Origin: Rhizobium sp. NZLR1
GTDB lineage: Bacteria > Pseudomonadota > Alphaproteobacteria > Rhizobiales > Rhizobiaceae
Assembly: GCF_017357385.1 (NCBI RefSeq)
Contig: NZ_CP071632.1
Span: forward strand, 1,617,501 to 1,681,500
DNA length: 64,000 bases
Direction: 5' to 3'
In this document: positions 55,887 to 64,000 of the stretch, piece after piece
Layout of the letters: each line of letters opens with the position of its first letter
How positions within the stretch are numbered: position 1 is the stretch's first letter
The notes under the pieces: model-generated
What the model was told of the DNA's origin: nothing
The model's input: the letters and a program-made list of their open reading frames with translations, nothing else
Database searches by the model: none
Translations under genes and position numbers: made by a program

Positions 55887-57644
55887 ATGATAAAGCCCTC
55901 GACTGATGGACAGCTTTTCGCCGAAGAGGGCGTTTTATTGCCTGTAATGGCGCCACGCCTTCAGGCGGATGTTCATCCGGATGGATACGCTGATCTTGCT
56001 CTCTGGGGCGCCGGCAGTCTGGGGCGTGTGAGATTTTCTGCCGTCGGGGGGCCTTATACCTATGCCCCGAACCGAATGGTCTGCGAACATGGCGGCGTAT
56101 TCGTCGCGCAGTCGCTGCCGGTGATGTTGATCAGAGGCGTGCGTCTCCAGGGTGTATATCCGGCGCGCCGTTGCGCCTGGTGGCATGAGCCGGATGAACA
56201 AGGCGCAAGCGCGAGGCTCACTCGGACCGATCATCGGCGGATTTTCGAAATGGGCTGGGGTGTGCTCATCGTGGACGCTCTCGGCTCGGATCTTCGGATT
56301 GCCGTCGGCGCATCGAGAGGCGAAGCCGAGAAAGCTCTCAGCCTCACCAGCCAGGCCATCATTACGGAAGCCGCTGAATATGTTGCACGTTGTGATCTGA
56401 CGCCCGACGCCGACGCGCTGATGCGCAGCATGGTCAGCCAGGGGATACATGCCGCCCTTTCCAGCATCAGACGTGATGAACACGGCGCCTTCGCTGGTCT
56501 TGCCGCAGGGCAGGCCTATAGTGCTCCGGCGCGGACCTATTACCGCGATGGCTATTGGACGATGCAGCCTCTTCTGACGCTTGCGCCGGAGGCGGTGCGC
56601 GACGAGATCCGGCTGCTCGCCAAGGGGGTCCAGCCGGATGGAGAAGCTCCAAGCGGCGTAATCTTGACCGGGCCTGCGCAGTCAGAGGCTTGGCAGCGCT
56701 TTGTCGCCGACAGCAAGGCCAATCCCAAAACCCACAAGAGGGCGGTTCCGGAGTACCACAACCGTCCGCAAGATTGGTGGAGCGACCACTTCGACAGCCC
56801 GCTCTTCTTTATTCTTTTCATTGACGACTATTTCAGCGCAACGAAAGATACAGCCGAGGTGCAACGGCACTGGCCGATCGTCAAGGCAATCGTGGAGCGT
56901 TATCTCAGCATGGCCGGTCCTGGCAGCGTTCTGCCGCTGAAGCCGCGCAACGACCGAGACTGGGCGGACAACGTCTATCGTGAGGGTCTGGTCTCTTACG
57001 ATCTGGGTCTTTTCGTAGGCGCCATGGACGCGGTGGCAAGGCTTGGAGACAGTCTCGATCCGACGCTTGCCGAACGCGCACGCAAGACCGTAAATCTTGC
57101 CCGCGAAGAAATCGAAGCCAAGCTCTATGTGCCGACAACGGGAGGATATGTCGACTATGGAACGCCTGGCGCTTTTGTCGAGGATCATCTGGCTCTCGAC
57201 AGCCTGACCTTGTCGCGATTTGCTGCGATTTCCGGGCAGAAGGCGGTTGGCTTGCTGAGAGCATTTGAAACGAGACTCGAAACGCGCAACAATCAGGAGC
57301 AGCCCTATGGCAGCTGGGGTGTGATGTGCGCCTATCCGCCATTCAAACGGCCAAGCGATCTGCGATCCAAGACGGCTTTTCCCTACCGCTACCATAACGG
57401 CTCGGACTGGCCGTATTGGGATGGCGCCTATGCCGAAGAACGCCTTCGCCACGGACTTGGCGGTGCGCGCTATGCACTGACACGCTGGTGGGAAACCTGC
57501 CTCGAGAATGGCTGGATCGGTGCGGTGGAATATTTCTCCCCGCCTTACGGGCGCGGCTCCCTGCTTCAGGGCTGGAGTGCCATGCCGGCGGCAGTTGTTT
57601 TAAAATACGGGCTTGACGCCGCAAATGCGGAGCCAATCTCATGA
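55887..57644 (+). CDS. Six-hairpin glycosidase-like protein
   Basis: 585 residues, no signal peptide, so probably cytoplasmic. Shows the (alpha/alpha)6 barrel pattern of GH15/GH63/GH37-type enzymes: RTYYRDGYWTMQPLLTLA, RDWADNVYREGLVSYDLGLF, YGTPGAFVEDHLALDSL, PYRYHNGSDWPYWDGAYAEE and EYFSPPYGRGSLLQGWSAM. The carboxylates likely to act are in RDWADN and EYFSPP. Substrate unknown; the neighbouring ABC importer suggests an imported oligosaccharide. The frame is open 62 codons upstream, but GGGGA stands seven bases before the ATG at 55887. Confidence 0.75.
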   Translation: MIKPSTDGQLFAEEGVLLPVMAPRLQADVHPDGYADLALWGAGSLGRVRFSAVGGPYTYAPNRMVCEHGGVFVAQSLPVMLIRGVRLQGVYPARRCAWWHEPDEQGASARLTRTDHRRIFEMGWGVLIVDALGSDLRIAVGASRGEAEKALSLTSQAIITEAAEYVARCDLTPDADALMRSMVSQGIHAALSSIRRDEHGAFAGLAAGQAYSAPARTYYRDGYWTMQPLLTLAPEAVRDEIRLLAKGVQPDGEAPSGVILTGPAQSEAWQRFVADSKANPKTHKRAVPEYHNRPQDWWSDHFDSPLFFILFIDDYFSATKDTAEVQRHWPIVKAIVERYLSMAGPGSVLPLKPRNDRDWADNVYREGLVSYDLGLFVGAMDAVARLGDSLDPTLAERARKTVNLAREEIEAKLYVPTTGGYVDYGTPGAFVEDHLALDSLTLSRFAAISGQKAVGLLRAFETRLETRNNQEQPYGSWGVMCAYPPFKRPSDLRSKTAFPYRYHNGSDWPYWDGAYAEERLRHGLGGARYALTRWWETCLENGWIGAVEYFSPPYGRGSLLQGWSAMPAAVVLKYGLDAANAEPIS

Positions 57645-57664
57645 GCATGACGGCTCGCTCGGTT

Positions 57665-57794
57665 CTAAAGCAATTCCAGCAAAAGCGTGCAGCGGTTTTG
57701 CGGGGAAAAGCGCGACCCGGTTTGGCCAGGGAATTGCGTGAAAATAACGAGCTAGAGCATTTTCGTGATTCGAAGAAAAACGGAAATGCTCTAG
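57665..57794. repeat. Rhizobial intergenic repeat with two hairpins
   Basis: CTAAAGCAATTCC, then AAAGCGTGCAGCGGTTTTGC, then GGAATTGCGT (CAATTCC / GGAATTG inverted), then a 15-base inverted repeat CTAGAGCATTTTCGT / ACGGAAATGCTCTAG (one mismatch) at 57752-57794. A dispersed Rhizobium family; the stop codon of the GNAT gene is inside its right arm. Confidence 0.75.
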
Positions 57795-58405
57795 TCGGAT
57801 CCCTCATCGATCCGCATGGCGAAGGCGACGGAACCGTCCCGTTCGAGTTCGGAAAAACCAAGATGACGGTAGAAACCTCTGGCGCGTTCGTTGTTTGGAT
57901 CGACCCCGAGATGCACAGCCTTTACCCCGTGATTGCGAAGCGCCTGAAGCTCGGTGCTGATCATCCTGCGCCCCCAGCCGCCTGCCTGAAGTCCGGGAAG
58001 AATGTTGATGTGAAGATGCGCGGGATAATCGTTTTGAAGCCACGTCGTTCCGCTTCGCGGATTTTGAATTCGCTCGATCACATCGGCGTCGCGCGGATGG
58101 CTGGGTGTCAGTCCGGCGATCTCTCGGCGGACGAACGGCCACCAGTGTGTCGCCAAGTCTTTGTCGAACCCGCCGGTATCGGCCGCTCCGACGACATAGC
58201 CGACCGGCCGGTCGCCCTGAACGAGAACAAAGGCAAGGTCTCTGGCAAACTTGAGATAGGGTACCGACCAGATGTAACCGGGCAGATGCGGGTCGCTATA
58301 AAGCGCGCTGGCATCCTCGCCGCCATTGGCGGTTTTCAGGCAGATGTCGAAAAGAGCTTCGACATCCGCTTCAATCGCCGGGCGGATGAAGCAGTTGCTG
58401 TCCAT
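57791..58405 (-). CDS. GNAT acetyltransferase resembling the O-GlcNAcase HAT-like domain
   Basis: 204 residues. DPHLPGYIWSVPYLKFARDL and DRPVGYVVGAADTGGFDKDL match the N-terminal part of the acetyltransferase-like region of O-GlcNAcase and its bacterial relatives; YPAHLHINILPGLQAGGWGR gives the Q-x-x-G-x-G acetyl-CoA loop, and NNERARGFYRHLGFSE the last helix. Whether it acts on a sugar or amine is not known. GGAGG stands before the ATG at 58405. Its stop codon (TAG, 57791-57793) lies inside a dispersed repeat, so the C-terminus may have been changed by the repeat's insertion. Confidence 0.82.
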   Translation of the reverse strand: MDSNCFIRPAIEADVEALFDICLKTANGGEDASALYSDPHLPGYIWSVPYLKFARDLAFVLVQGDRPVGYVVGAADTGGFDKDLATHWWPFVRREIAGLTPSHPRDADVIERIQNPRSGTTWLQNDYPAHLHINILPGLQAGGWGRRMISTELQALRNHGVKAVHLGVDPNNERARGFYRHLGFSELERDGSVAFAMRIDEGSD

Positions 58406-58579
58406 ACCTTTGCCACCTCCTGCGTGGCGCTTTGTCATTGTAGGTCGCGAGAGAGACTCATGCATTGACGATTACCTCAGATTCGCAGGCCCGGCAAAGG
58501 TCTGGAAGGAAACGTTCGGCCGGTGCCAGGCGCAAGGCTCGGATGGGGAGTGGAGAATAAACCAAGTGAGGTGGAGCAG

Positions 58580-59914
58580 ATGAATAGAACCGTGAAATCG
58601 ATCAGCATACTGCCGGCATACCGATTGAAAGCAGCCGTCGCGCTTGCAGGCGCGGCGCTTATGAGTTTCGGCCTTTCCGCGGCCCGCGCCGACGATCTGG
58701 CTGTGTGGGATGACCAAACCTTCGAAGGCCAGAGCGCGGTTATCGAGCAACTGAATAAGGAGTTCGAAGCCGCCCATCCCGGTGTAACGATCAAACGCAC
58801 CGCCCGCACCTTCGATGACATGAAGCTGACGCTGAAGCTTGCGGTTTCGGCAGGGGATGGCCCTGTCATCACCAAGGTCAACCAGGGCGCCGGCGACATG
58901 GGCGCGATGATCAAGGAAGGTTTGCTCCTGCCGGTTGACGAGTACATCAAGACATATGGCTGGGATAAGCGGCAGTCGGATTCCGTGCTTGCTCGAGACC
59001 GCTGGGATGGGCCAAAATTCGGGGTCGGCAAGACCTACGGCATATCGGGTCTCGGCGAGATCGTTGGCCTCTACTACAACAAGAAGATCCTCGACGACGC
59101 AGGCGTTAAACTGCCGCAGTCCTTCGAGGAGCTTTTGGCTGATCTTGATAAGCTGAAGGAAAAAGGCGTCGCGCCCTTCATGATGGGCTCGGCAAAGCAG
59201 CATCTCGCCCTGCACATGATCGGTGCCATCGATCAAGCGCATATCGACGCGGCCAATCGCGGCGAACTTGATGACCTGATTTACGGCAAGGGCGGTTCCT
59301 GGAACACCAAGGGCAATATCGAATCCGCCAAACTCGTGCAGAGTTGGGCACAGGGAGGCTATTTCTATCCTGGTTTCGAGGGCATCTCGGGTGACGACGC
59401 CGTCCAGCTCTTCATTTCCGGGCAGGGCGCGTTCCTGATCTCCGGGACCTGGTATTTCGGCGACATGCAAAACAATCCGGATATCGGCTTCATGGCCATT
59501 CCCGCTCCGAAGGGCATTTCCAAGCCCATGAGTGTCGGAGGCGTGGATCTTGCCTGGGCGATAACGAGCCTTGCCAAAGACAAGACAAAGCAGGACTTGG
59601 CCGGCGAGTATATCGACTACATGGTTTCGGAAAAGGCCGCTGAAAGCTGGGCCAATGCCGGCTACCTTCCCGCAACATCGCTCCCGGCGGATGCAAAGCC
59701 CAAGCTCACGCCGCTCCTGACCTCTGGCATCGAGATGTGGAAAACACTCAATGCCAACGATGCACTCGGCCATTACCCCGATTGGTCAAGCCCGACGATG
59801 CTGAAGACGATAGACGACAACACGCCACTTCTCTTGTCCGGCAAGATCACGCCCGAAGCCTTTGTCGATGCCATGGACAAGGATTATCAGGCGTACTTGA
59901 AGGATAAGAAATAA
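58580..59914 (+). CDS. ABC transporter sugar-binding protein
   Basis: 444 residues. Signal peptide with YRLKAAVALAGAALMSFGLS ending near ARA, then an extracellular solute-binding family 1 fold: DDLAVWDDQTFEGQSAVIEQ, ITKVNQGAGDMGAMIKEGLL, LGEIVGLYYNKKILDDAGVK and FISGQGAFLISGTWYFGDM. Sugar or oligosaccharide ligand inferred from family. GAGGTGGAG precedes the ATG at 58580. First gene of an importer; a hairpin follows before the permease genes. No lipobox, so it is free in the periplasm. Confidence 0.92.
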   Translation: MNRTVKSISILPAYRLKAAVALAGAALMSFGLSAARADDLAVWDDQTFEGQSAVIEQLNKEFEAAHPGVTIKRTARTFDDMKLTLKLAVSAGDGPVITKVNQGAGDMGAMIKEGLLLPVDEYIKTYGWDKRQSDSVLARDRWDGPKFGVGKTYGISGLGEIVGLYYNKKILDDAGVKLPQSFEELLADLDKLKEKGVAPFMMGSAKQHLALHMIGAIDQAHIDAANRGELDDLIYGKGGSWNTKGNIESAKLVQSWAQGGYFYPGFEGISGDDAVQLFISGQGAFLISGTWYFGDMQNNPDIGFMAIPAPKGISKPMSVGGVDLAWAITSLAKDKTKQDLAGEYIDYMVSEKAAESWANAGYLPATSLPADAKPKLTPLLTSGIEMWKTLNANDALGHYPDWSSPTMLKTIDDNTPLLLSGKITPEAFVDAMDKDYQAYLKDKK

Positions 59915-59928
59915 GGAGCACGGACGCT

Positions 59929-59959
59929 GGTCGTGATCGCCAGCTCGGTGGTCACGACC
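59929..59959 (+). promoter_or_regulatory. Hairpin between binding protein and permease genes
   Basis: GGTCGTGA and TCACGACC form an eight-base stem around CGCCAGCTCGGTG; two copies of CGCCAGCTCGG follow each other. No T run, so it may limit 3' decay or partly terminate, giving more binding protein than permease. Confidence 0.45.
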
Positions 59960-60066
59960 GCCAGCTCGGCGGTCCAACCGGCGTCCCGTTCGCCACGTTA
60001 AAATGAGCGCTGCGAGTTCACGCCTTGCTGCGCGATGACCAGAGCTTTGGCTTCATGGAGTACTGG

Positions 60067-60960
60067 ATGAAACGCTCCGCACTTGATGGAACGCAACATA
60101 CCAATTTCATCTATTTATTGCCTGGATTGCTGCTTTACGCGGCGTTTGTCTTTGGACCGATTGTCGCGGCTTTGGGATTGAGCCTGACCAGTTGGGACGG
60201 CTTGAGCATGCCGAGGTGGGTTGGCCTCGGTAATTATGCCGATCTCTTTTCCGACAGCCGTTTTTACATCGCCTTGCGTAACAACGCCGAGCTCATGATC
60301 TTCTACTGTGTTCTGCCGCTCGTGCTCGGCATAACGCTTGCTGCCTGCGTCTGGAATCTGAAGCAGCGCGAACAACTCGCGCTCAGAACGTTCCTGTTTC
60401 TGCCCTATATCATGCCGACTGCCGTGTTGGGCATCATCTGGGCATGGCTCTACAATCCTGCATTCGGCCCGTTCAATCAGTTTCTCAGAGCGATAGGACT
60501 GGGCAGGTTCGCATTACCGTGGCTCGGAGATTTCAATTTTGTGCTTCCCGCGGTCGGGATCGTTGCCACATGGTATTTCTTTGGTTTCTGCATGGTCATC
60601 TTCCTCACCGGAATTCAGCGCATCGACCCGTCGCTGTTCGATGCTGCCAAGGTCGATGGCGCTTCGGCGCGAAAGACATTTTTCTGGATAACGCTGCCGC
60701 TTCTCATGCCTGAGATAAGGGTGGTTTTGCTTCTGACGGTGATAGCATCGATCAAAAGCTTCGACTTGATTTTTACAATGACCCGCGGCGGACCGGCAAA
60801 CGCGACGCTCGTGCCGAATATCTACATGTATCAGCTCGGCTTCGAGCTCAATCGGTTCGGCGCTGCGGCGGCCATCGCCATTGTCGGCGCGTTGCTGACA
60901 TTCGCAATCAACTATGCAATTCACCGGCTGGTCGGCTCTAGAAGCAAAGGAGTGGCTTGA
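60067..60960 (+). CDS. ABC transporter permease (MalF type)
   Basis: 297 residues, six membrane segments, with the permease EAA loop as DAAKVDGASARKTFFWITLP. Start chosen at 60067 because GGAG stands six bases before it; an ATG at 60055 is also open. Last bases overlap the second permease by one. Confidence 0.9.
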   Translation: MKRSALDGTQHTNFIYLLPGLLLYAAFVFGPIVAALGLSLTSWDGLSMPRWVGLGNYADLFSDSRFYIALRNNAELMIFYCVLPLVLGITLAACVWNLKQREQLALRTFLFLPYIMPTAVLGIIWAWLYNPAFGPFNQFLRAIGLGRFALPWLGDFNFVLPAVGIVATWYFFGFCMVIFLTGIQRIDPSLFDAAKVDGASARKTFFWITLPLLMPEIRVVLLLTVIASIKSFDLIFTMTRGGPANATLVPNIYMYQLGFELNRFGAAAAIAIVGALLTFAINYAIHRLVGSRSKGVA

Positions 60961-61790
60961 TGAGCCGTTCGTCCAACATCCCCGCCGCGCTCTTCCTTCG
61001 CCTTCTCCTCTGGCTTCTTGCTTTCGTAACGATCACGCCGTTCCTGCTTCTGCTGCTGACGTCGATAAAGAGCAAGGCTGACGTTCTCAGGGGTGCTTTC
61101 GCATTGCCGGCCTACCCGCATTTCGAAAATTATGTCGATGCCTGGAATGCCGGACATTTCAACATCTACTTCTGGAATTCGATCATCGTTGTCATACCCG
61201 TCGTTGCAGTAAGCGTCTTTCTAGGCCTGCTGACCGGTTTTGCCTTTGCCTACCTGTCATTCCCGCTCCGGCGCACGCTGTTCGCGATCCTGACGCTCGG
61301 CATGATGGTGCCGGCCGAGGCCTTCATCATCCCGCTTTACTATGAAATGCGATACCTTGGGCTGATCAATACCTATGCGGCGCTTATTATCCCGCAGATC
61401 GCCATGTCGATACCGTTCTCAACGATCTTCCTCGCCAGTGCGATGCAGCAATTGCCGGAGGAAGTTCTCGAAGCGGCGGTCCTCGACGGCGCCGGACGCT
61501 TTCATATCCTTCGCAAGATCGTTATCCCGCTGATGATACCGGCAATGTCGACACTGGCGCTGTTCCTGTTCATCTGGACCTGGAACGAGTTTCTCATTCC
61601 GTTCATTCTGGTCAACGACGACGCCTATCGGACGCTGCCCCTCGGCATGCTGTTTTTCCAAGGGCGTTACACTGTCAACACGCCAGTTCTGACCGCCGGC
61701 GCGGTGATCGTGATTTTCCCGCTCATCCTGACGTATCTGGTTTTCCAGCGGCGGTTTATCGCCGGCTTGACGGCGGGCGCGACGAAATAG
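60960..61790 (+). CDS. ABC transporter permease (MalG type)
   Basis: 276 residues, six membrane segments (for example LLLWLLAFVTITPFLLLLL; ALFLFIWTWNEFLIPFILV). EAA loop EAAVLDGAGRFHILRKIVIP. AAGGAG stands eight bases before the ATG, which overlaps the previous stop by one base (TGATG). No ATPase gene follows; the next gene is convergent, so the importer must share an MsmK-type ATPase encoded elsewhere. Confidence 0.92.
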   Translation: MSRSSNIPAALFLRLLLWLLAFVTITPFLLLLLTSIKSKADVLRGAFALPAYPHFENYVDAWNAGHFNIYFWNSIIVVIPVVAVSVFLGLLTGFAFAYLSFPLRRTLFAILTLGMMVPAEAFIIPLYYEMRYLGLINTYAALIIPQIAMSIPFSTIFLASAMQQLPEEVLEAAVLDGAGRFHILRKIVIPLMIPAMSTLALFLFIWTWNEFLIPFILVNDDAYRTLPLGMLFFQGRYTVNTPVLTAGAVIVIFPLILTYLVFQRRFIAGLTAGATK

Positions 61791-61808
61791 ACTGCGACAT
61801 TATCGGAG

Positions 61809-63041
61809 CTATGGCCTCCGGCCACGCCTGTGGCGCACTTCTAGTGCCGCACAGCCCCAGACAGTGCCGAGCAGCAGATAGACATGGCGCCAGTGGTCGA
61901 TATCGATGACGTTGCCGATCGTCGCATGGCCGAGAACCGAGATCCAGGCGATCATCAGGAAGGGTTGCCACGGGCGGTCGAGCAGCAGGTATCGGAAGCC
62001 GAGCGCAAGCGTCCAGATGAGCATGCCGACATAGCTAACGAAGCCGAGCCAGCCATAGGTGGTGAGCGATTTCAGCCAGATATTGTGCTCGTCCTCGGGA
62101 AACATTGTGCCGAACACCAGCGGGCCGATGCCGAGCGGGCGCTCCATCATCATGGTGAAGCCGATCCGGTGGCGCTCGAAACGGCCGAGATGCTCGCCGT
62201 CATATTGCTGCACTAGCTGGGCGCGCGCCGAAAACAGTTCGGCGACCTTCGGAATCTGCAGCGCCACCAGCAGCGAAGCGACCAACATGATGATCGCCGC
62301 CAGCGACAGCACCAGCACCCTGAGGCGAAAGGCGCCGCTGCGCTCCTTGAGCAGCATGATGAAGATCAGCAGCCCCACGCCGAGCGCGAACAGGCCCCAG
62401 GCGGCGCGGGAAAAGGACAGGAAGATGCCGAGCGCAAGTACGAGCAAGGCGGCAGCCTTCAGCGGTGATTTCTTCAGGTCGCCCACCAGAATGCCGTGGA
62501 CGAGATAGAGTGATGGCGGCACCAGGAAGGGGCCGAAGACGTTCGGGTCCTGGAAGGCGCCCTTGGCGCGGTCATAGAGTGTGAAGATTTCCGCGCCTGG
62601 AAAGGCATGGAAATAGCCGAGTATGCCGAGCGCTGAGGTGGCGACGGCGGCGAAGGTCCAGGCGTTGAAGATCAGCAGCAGCCGCTTGTGGCTATCCTCG
62701 ATAATCGCTGCGTAGAAGACCGCCGTCAGCGCCAGGAAGGTCGACACCGCAATATACATCGGCCCTGTCGCCAGATCCTTCATCTGCGTCAGCGACAGCA
62801 TGCCGCCGATATTGAAGGTGAGCAGCAGGGCAAGCAGCGGCGCCACGCCGCGCGAAATCCTGAGGCCCAGGATGAACCAGAGGCCGATCAACCCCGCCAT
62901 CCAGAGTTCGTAGGGTGCCGGCTCGTCGATCACGAAACCGGAAAGGAAGACGCCGAAGGCGACGAAGGCCGAGCCGATCAGGCGCAGCGTCATCCGCTGC
63001 GGCTGGGCGACACGCGGATATGTCGCCTCGATCGCGGTCAA
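61809..63041 (-). CDS. O-antigen ligase / polysaccharide polymerase family protein
   Basis: 410 residues from a TTG that overlaps the upstream stop by two bases (TTGA); an ATG at 62993 is an alternative. About ten membrane segments and the O-antigen ligase/Wzy_C periplasmic loop with ERPLGIGPLVFGTMFPEDEH. Joins or polymerises lipid-linked glycan repeats. It follows the glycosylphosphotransferase and both belong to a surface-polysaccharide operon continuing off the window. Confidence 0.85.
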   Translation of the reverse strand: MTAIEATYPRVAQPQRMTLRLIGSAFVAFGVFLSGFVIDEPAPYELWMAGLIGLWFILGLRISRGVAPLLALLLTFNIGGMLSLTQMKDLATGPMYIAVSTFLALTAVFYAAIIEDSHKRLLLIFNAWTFAAVATSALGILGYFHAFPGAEIFTLYDRAKGAFQDPNVFGPFLVPPSLYLVHGILVGDLKKSPLKAAALLVLALGIFLSFSRAAWGLFALGVGLLIFIMLLKERSGAFRLRVLVLSLAAIIMLVASLLVALQIPKVAELFSARAQLVQQYDGEHLGRFERHRIGFTMMMERPLGIGPLVFGTMFPEDEHNIWLKSLTTYGWLGFVSYVGMLIWTLALGFRYLLLDRPWQPFLMIAWISVLGHATIGNVIDIDHWRHVYLLLGTVWGCAALEVRHRRGRRP

Positions 63042-64000
63042 TAGGCGTTTTCCGTATTGAGCAGCCGGATCGGCGTCAGGAACAGGATCTTGAGATCGAA
63101 CCAGAGCGACCAGTTCTCGATGTAATAGAGGTCGTATGCGGTGCGGAACTTGATCTTCTCGTCATTGTCCACCTCACCGCGCCAGCCATTGATCTGGGCC
63201 CAGCCGGTGACGCCGGGCTTGACGCGGTGGCGGGCGAAATAACCCTCGACGACATCGCCGAAGGCGCGGTCGCGGGCTTGGGCGAGAACCGCATGCGGGC
63301 GCGGCCCGACCAGCGAAAGCTCGCCCCTCAAGACATTGAAAAACTGTGGCAATTCGTCGATCGAGGTCTTGCGGATGAAGCGGCCGACGCGGGTGACACG
63401 CGGATCGCCCTTGGTGACCGCGGCCTTTCCCGTAGGGTCGGCCATGTTGGTGTACATCGAGCGAAATTTGAAGACGTTGATGATTTCGTTGTTGAAGCCG
63501 TGGCGCTTCTGCATGAAGAAAACCGGGCCTTCGGAGGTTGCCTTGATGGCAATCGCCGTCGCTACCATCAGCGGCCAGAGCAGCGCCAGCGCGACGACGG
63601 TGAAGAAGATGTCGAAGCCGCGCTTGGCGACGGAATCCCAGTCGCGGATCGGCATCTTGAAAATGTCGAGCATCGGCACCGAGCCGACATGCGAATAGGC
63701 GCGCGGCCGGAAACGCAGCCGGTTGGCATGCGCGGCAAGGCGGATATCGACCGGCAGAACCCAGAGCTTCTTCAAAAGGTCGTAGATACGCGCCTCGGCC
63801 GAAAGCGGCAGAGCGATGATCAGCATGTCGATGCGCGTCAGCCGCACGAATTCGACGAGTTCGGCCACGGTGCCGAGCTTCGGATAGCCTGCGACCATGA
63901 TCGGCGAGCGCTTTTCGCCGCGATCGTCGAAGATGCCGCAGATGCGGATGTCGTTGTCATCCTGCTGTTCGAGGATGCGGATCAGGTCCTTGGCCGGCTC
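63038..64000 (-). CDS. Polyprenyl glycosylphosphotransferase (5' end cut by window)
   Basis: 321 codons visible; the open frame runs to the window edge, so the N-terminal membrane part lies outside. The visible part begins within a nucleotide-binding-like domain (EPAKDLIRILEQQDDNDIRI then GIFDDRGEKRSPIMVAGYPK), has one membrane helix (FDIFFTVVALALLWPLMVAT), and ends with the WbaP/WcaJ catalytic domain: VFKFRSMYTN, TRVGRFIRKTSIDELPQFFN, GELSLVGPRPHAV and RVKPGVTGWAQINGWRGEVD. It transfers the first sugar-phosphate to undecaprenyl phosphate. An ATG at 63898 is internal and not the true start. Confidence 0.92.
   Translation of the reverse strand, partial: EPAKDLIRILEQQDDNDIRICGIFDDRGEKRSPIMVAGYPKLGTVAELVEFVRLTRIDMLIIALPLSAEARIYDLLKKLWVLPVDIRLAAHANRLRFRPRAYSHVGSVPMLDIFKMPIRDWDSVAKRGFDIFFTVVALALLWPLMVATAIAIKATSEGPVFFMQKRHGFNNEIINVFKFRSMYTNMADPTGKAAVTKGDPRVTRVGRFIRKTSIDELPQFFNVLRGELSLVGPRPHAVLAQARDRAFGDVVEGYFARHRVKPGVTGWAQINGWRGEVDNDEKIKFRTAYDLYYIENWSLWFDLKILFLTPIRLLNTENAY

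Overview
The window is ordinary high-GC alphaproteobacterial chromosome, and gene content and order point to Rhizobium (R. etli / R. leguminosarum group). Supporting signs are the glyA-nrdR-ribD-ribE run, the bamE / cytochrome-bc1 chaperone / DUF177 / plsX / fabH / ihfA / merR block, the ldtR-ldtP pair, a BcsN-type cellulose operon, a DUF982 protein, and several short palindromic repeat families that I recognise from rhizobial genomes. Species assignment is inference; no marker gene was compared with a database.

Layout. 0-7 kb: 5' end of rnd, a Tat-exported multicopper oxidase, aspS, a beta-lactamase-like serine hydrolase divergent from a TetR regulator, and a periplasmic protein of unknown function. 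7-15 kb: parC, an SRPBCC protein, a Doc-type toxin with an AbrB-fold antitoxin, an EamA exporter, bpt, an RDD membrane protein and hemB. 14.5-21 kb: a small membrane protein, ldtR, ldtP, then glyA-nrdR-ribD-ribE. 21-29.4 kb, mostly minus strand: rmlA-rmlD-rmlB-rmlC (dTDP-L-rhamnose), a two-domain glycosyltransferase-like protein, an AT-richer unknown gene, a GNAT, a cupin and a small secreted protein. This block lies between ribE and ribH-nusB, which are commonly adjacent in alphaproteobacteria. 29.8-38.4 kb: ribH, nusB, the proton-pumping pyrophosphatase hppA, bamE, and the lipid/IHF/MerR block. 38.4-41.1 kb: a lone response regulator divergent from a hybrid histidine kinase, and a DUF1236 protein. 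41.4-50.6 kb: cellulose operon bcsN-bcsA-bcsB-bcsZ-TPR protein, the last four coupled by 4-nt overlaps. 50.6-54.5 kb: HAD phosphatase, tRNA-Pro(GGG), a methyltransferase, an AT-rich gap, and a run of very small genes separated by repeats. 54.5-61.8 kb: a carbohydrate-use locus with a ROK regulator, a six-hairpin glycosidase, a GNAT resembling the acetyltransferase-like domain of O-GlcNAcases, and an ABC importer (binding protein plus two permeases) with no ATPase gene in view. 61.8-64 kb: a polysaccharide polymerase/ligase and the 3' part of a polyprenyl glycosylphosphotransferase, which runs off the window.

Common themes are the cell surface (cellulose, rhamnose-containing glycan, exopolysaccharide, peptidoglycan 3-3 crosslinks, outer-membrane assembly) and housekeeping. 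I found no phage, insertion sequence, CRISPR array or complete integrative element. The least explained parts are the glycan island splitting the riboflavin cluster, the ROK/glycosidase/OGA-like GNAT locus, and the AT-rich stretch after the tRNA.
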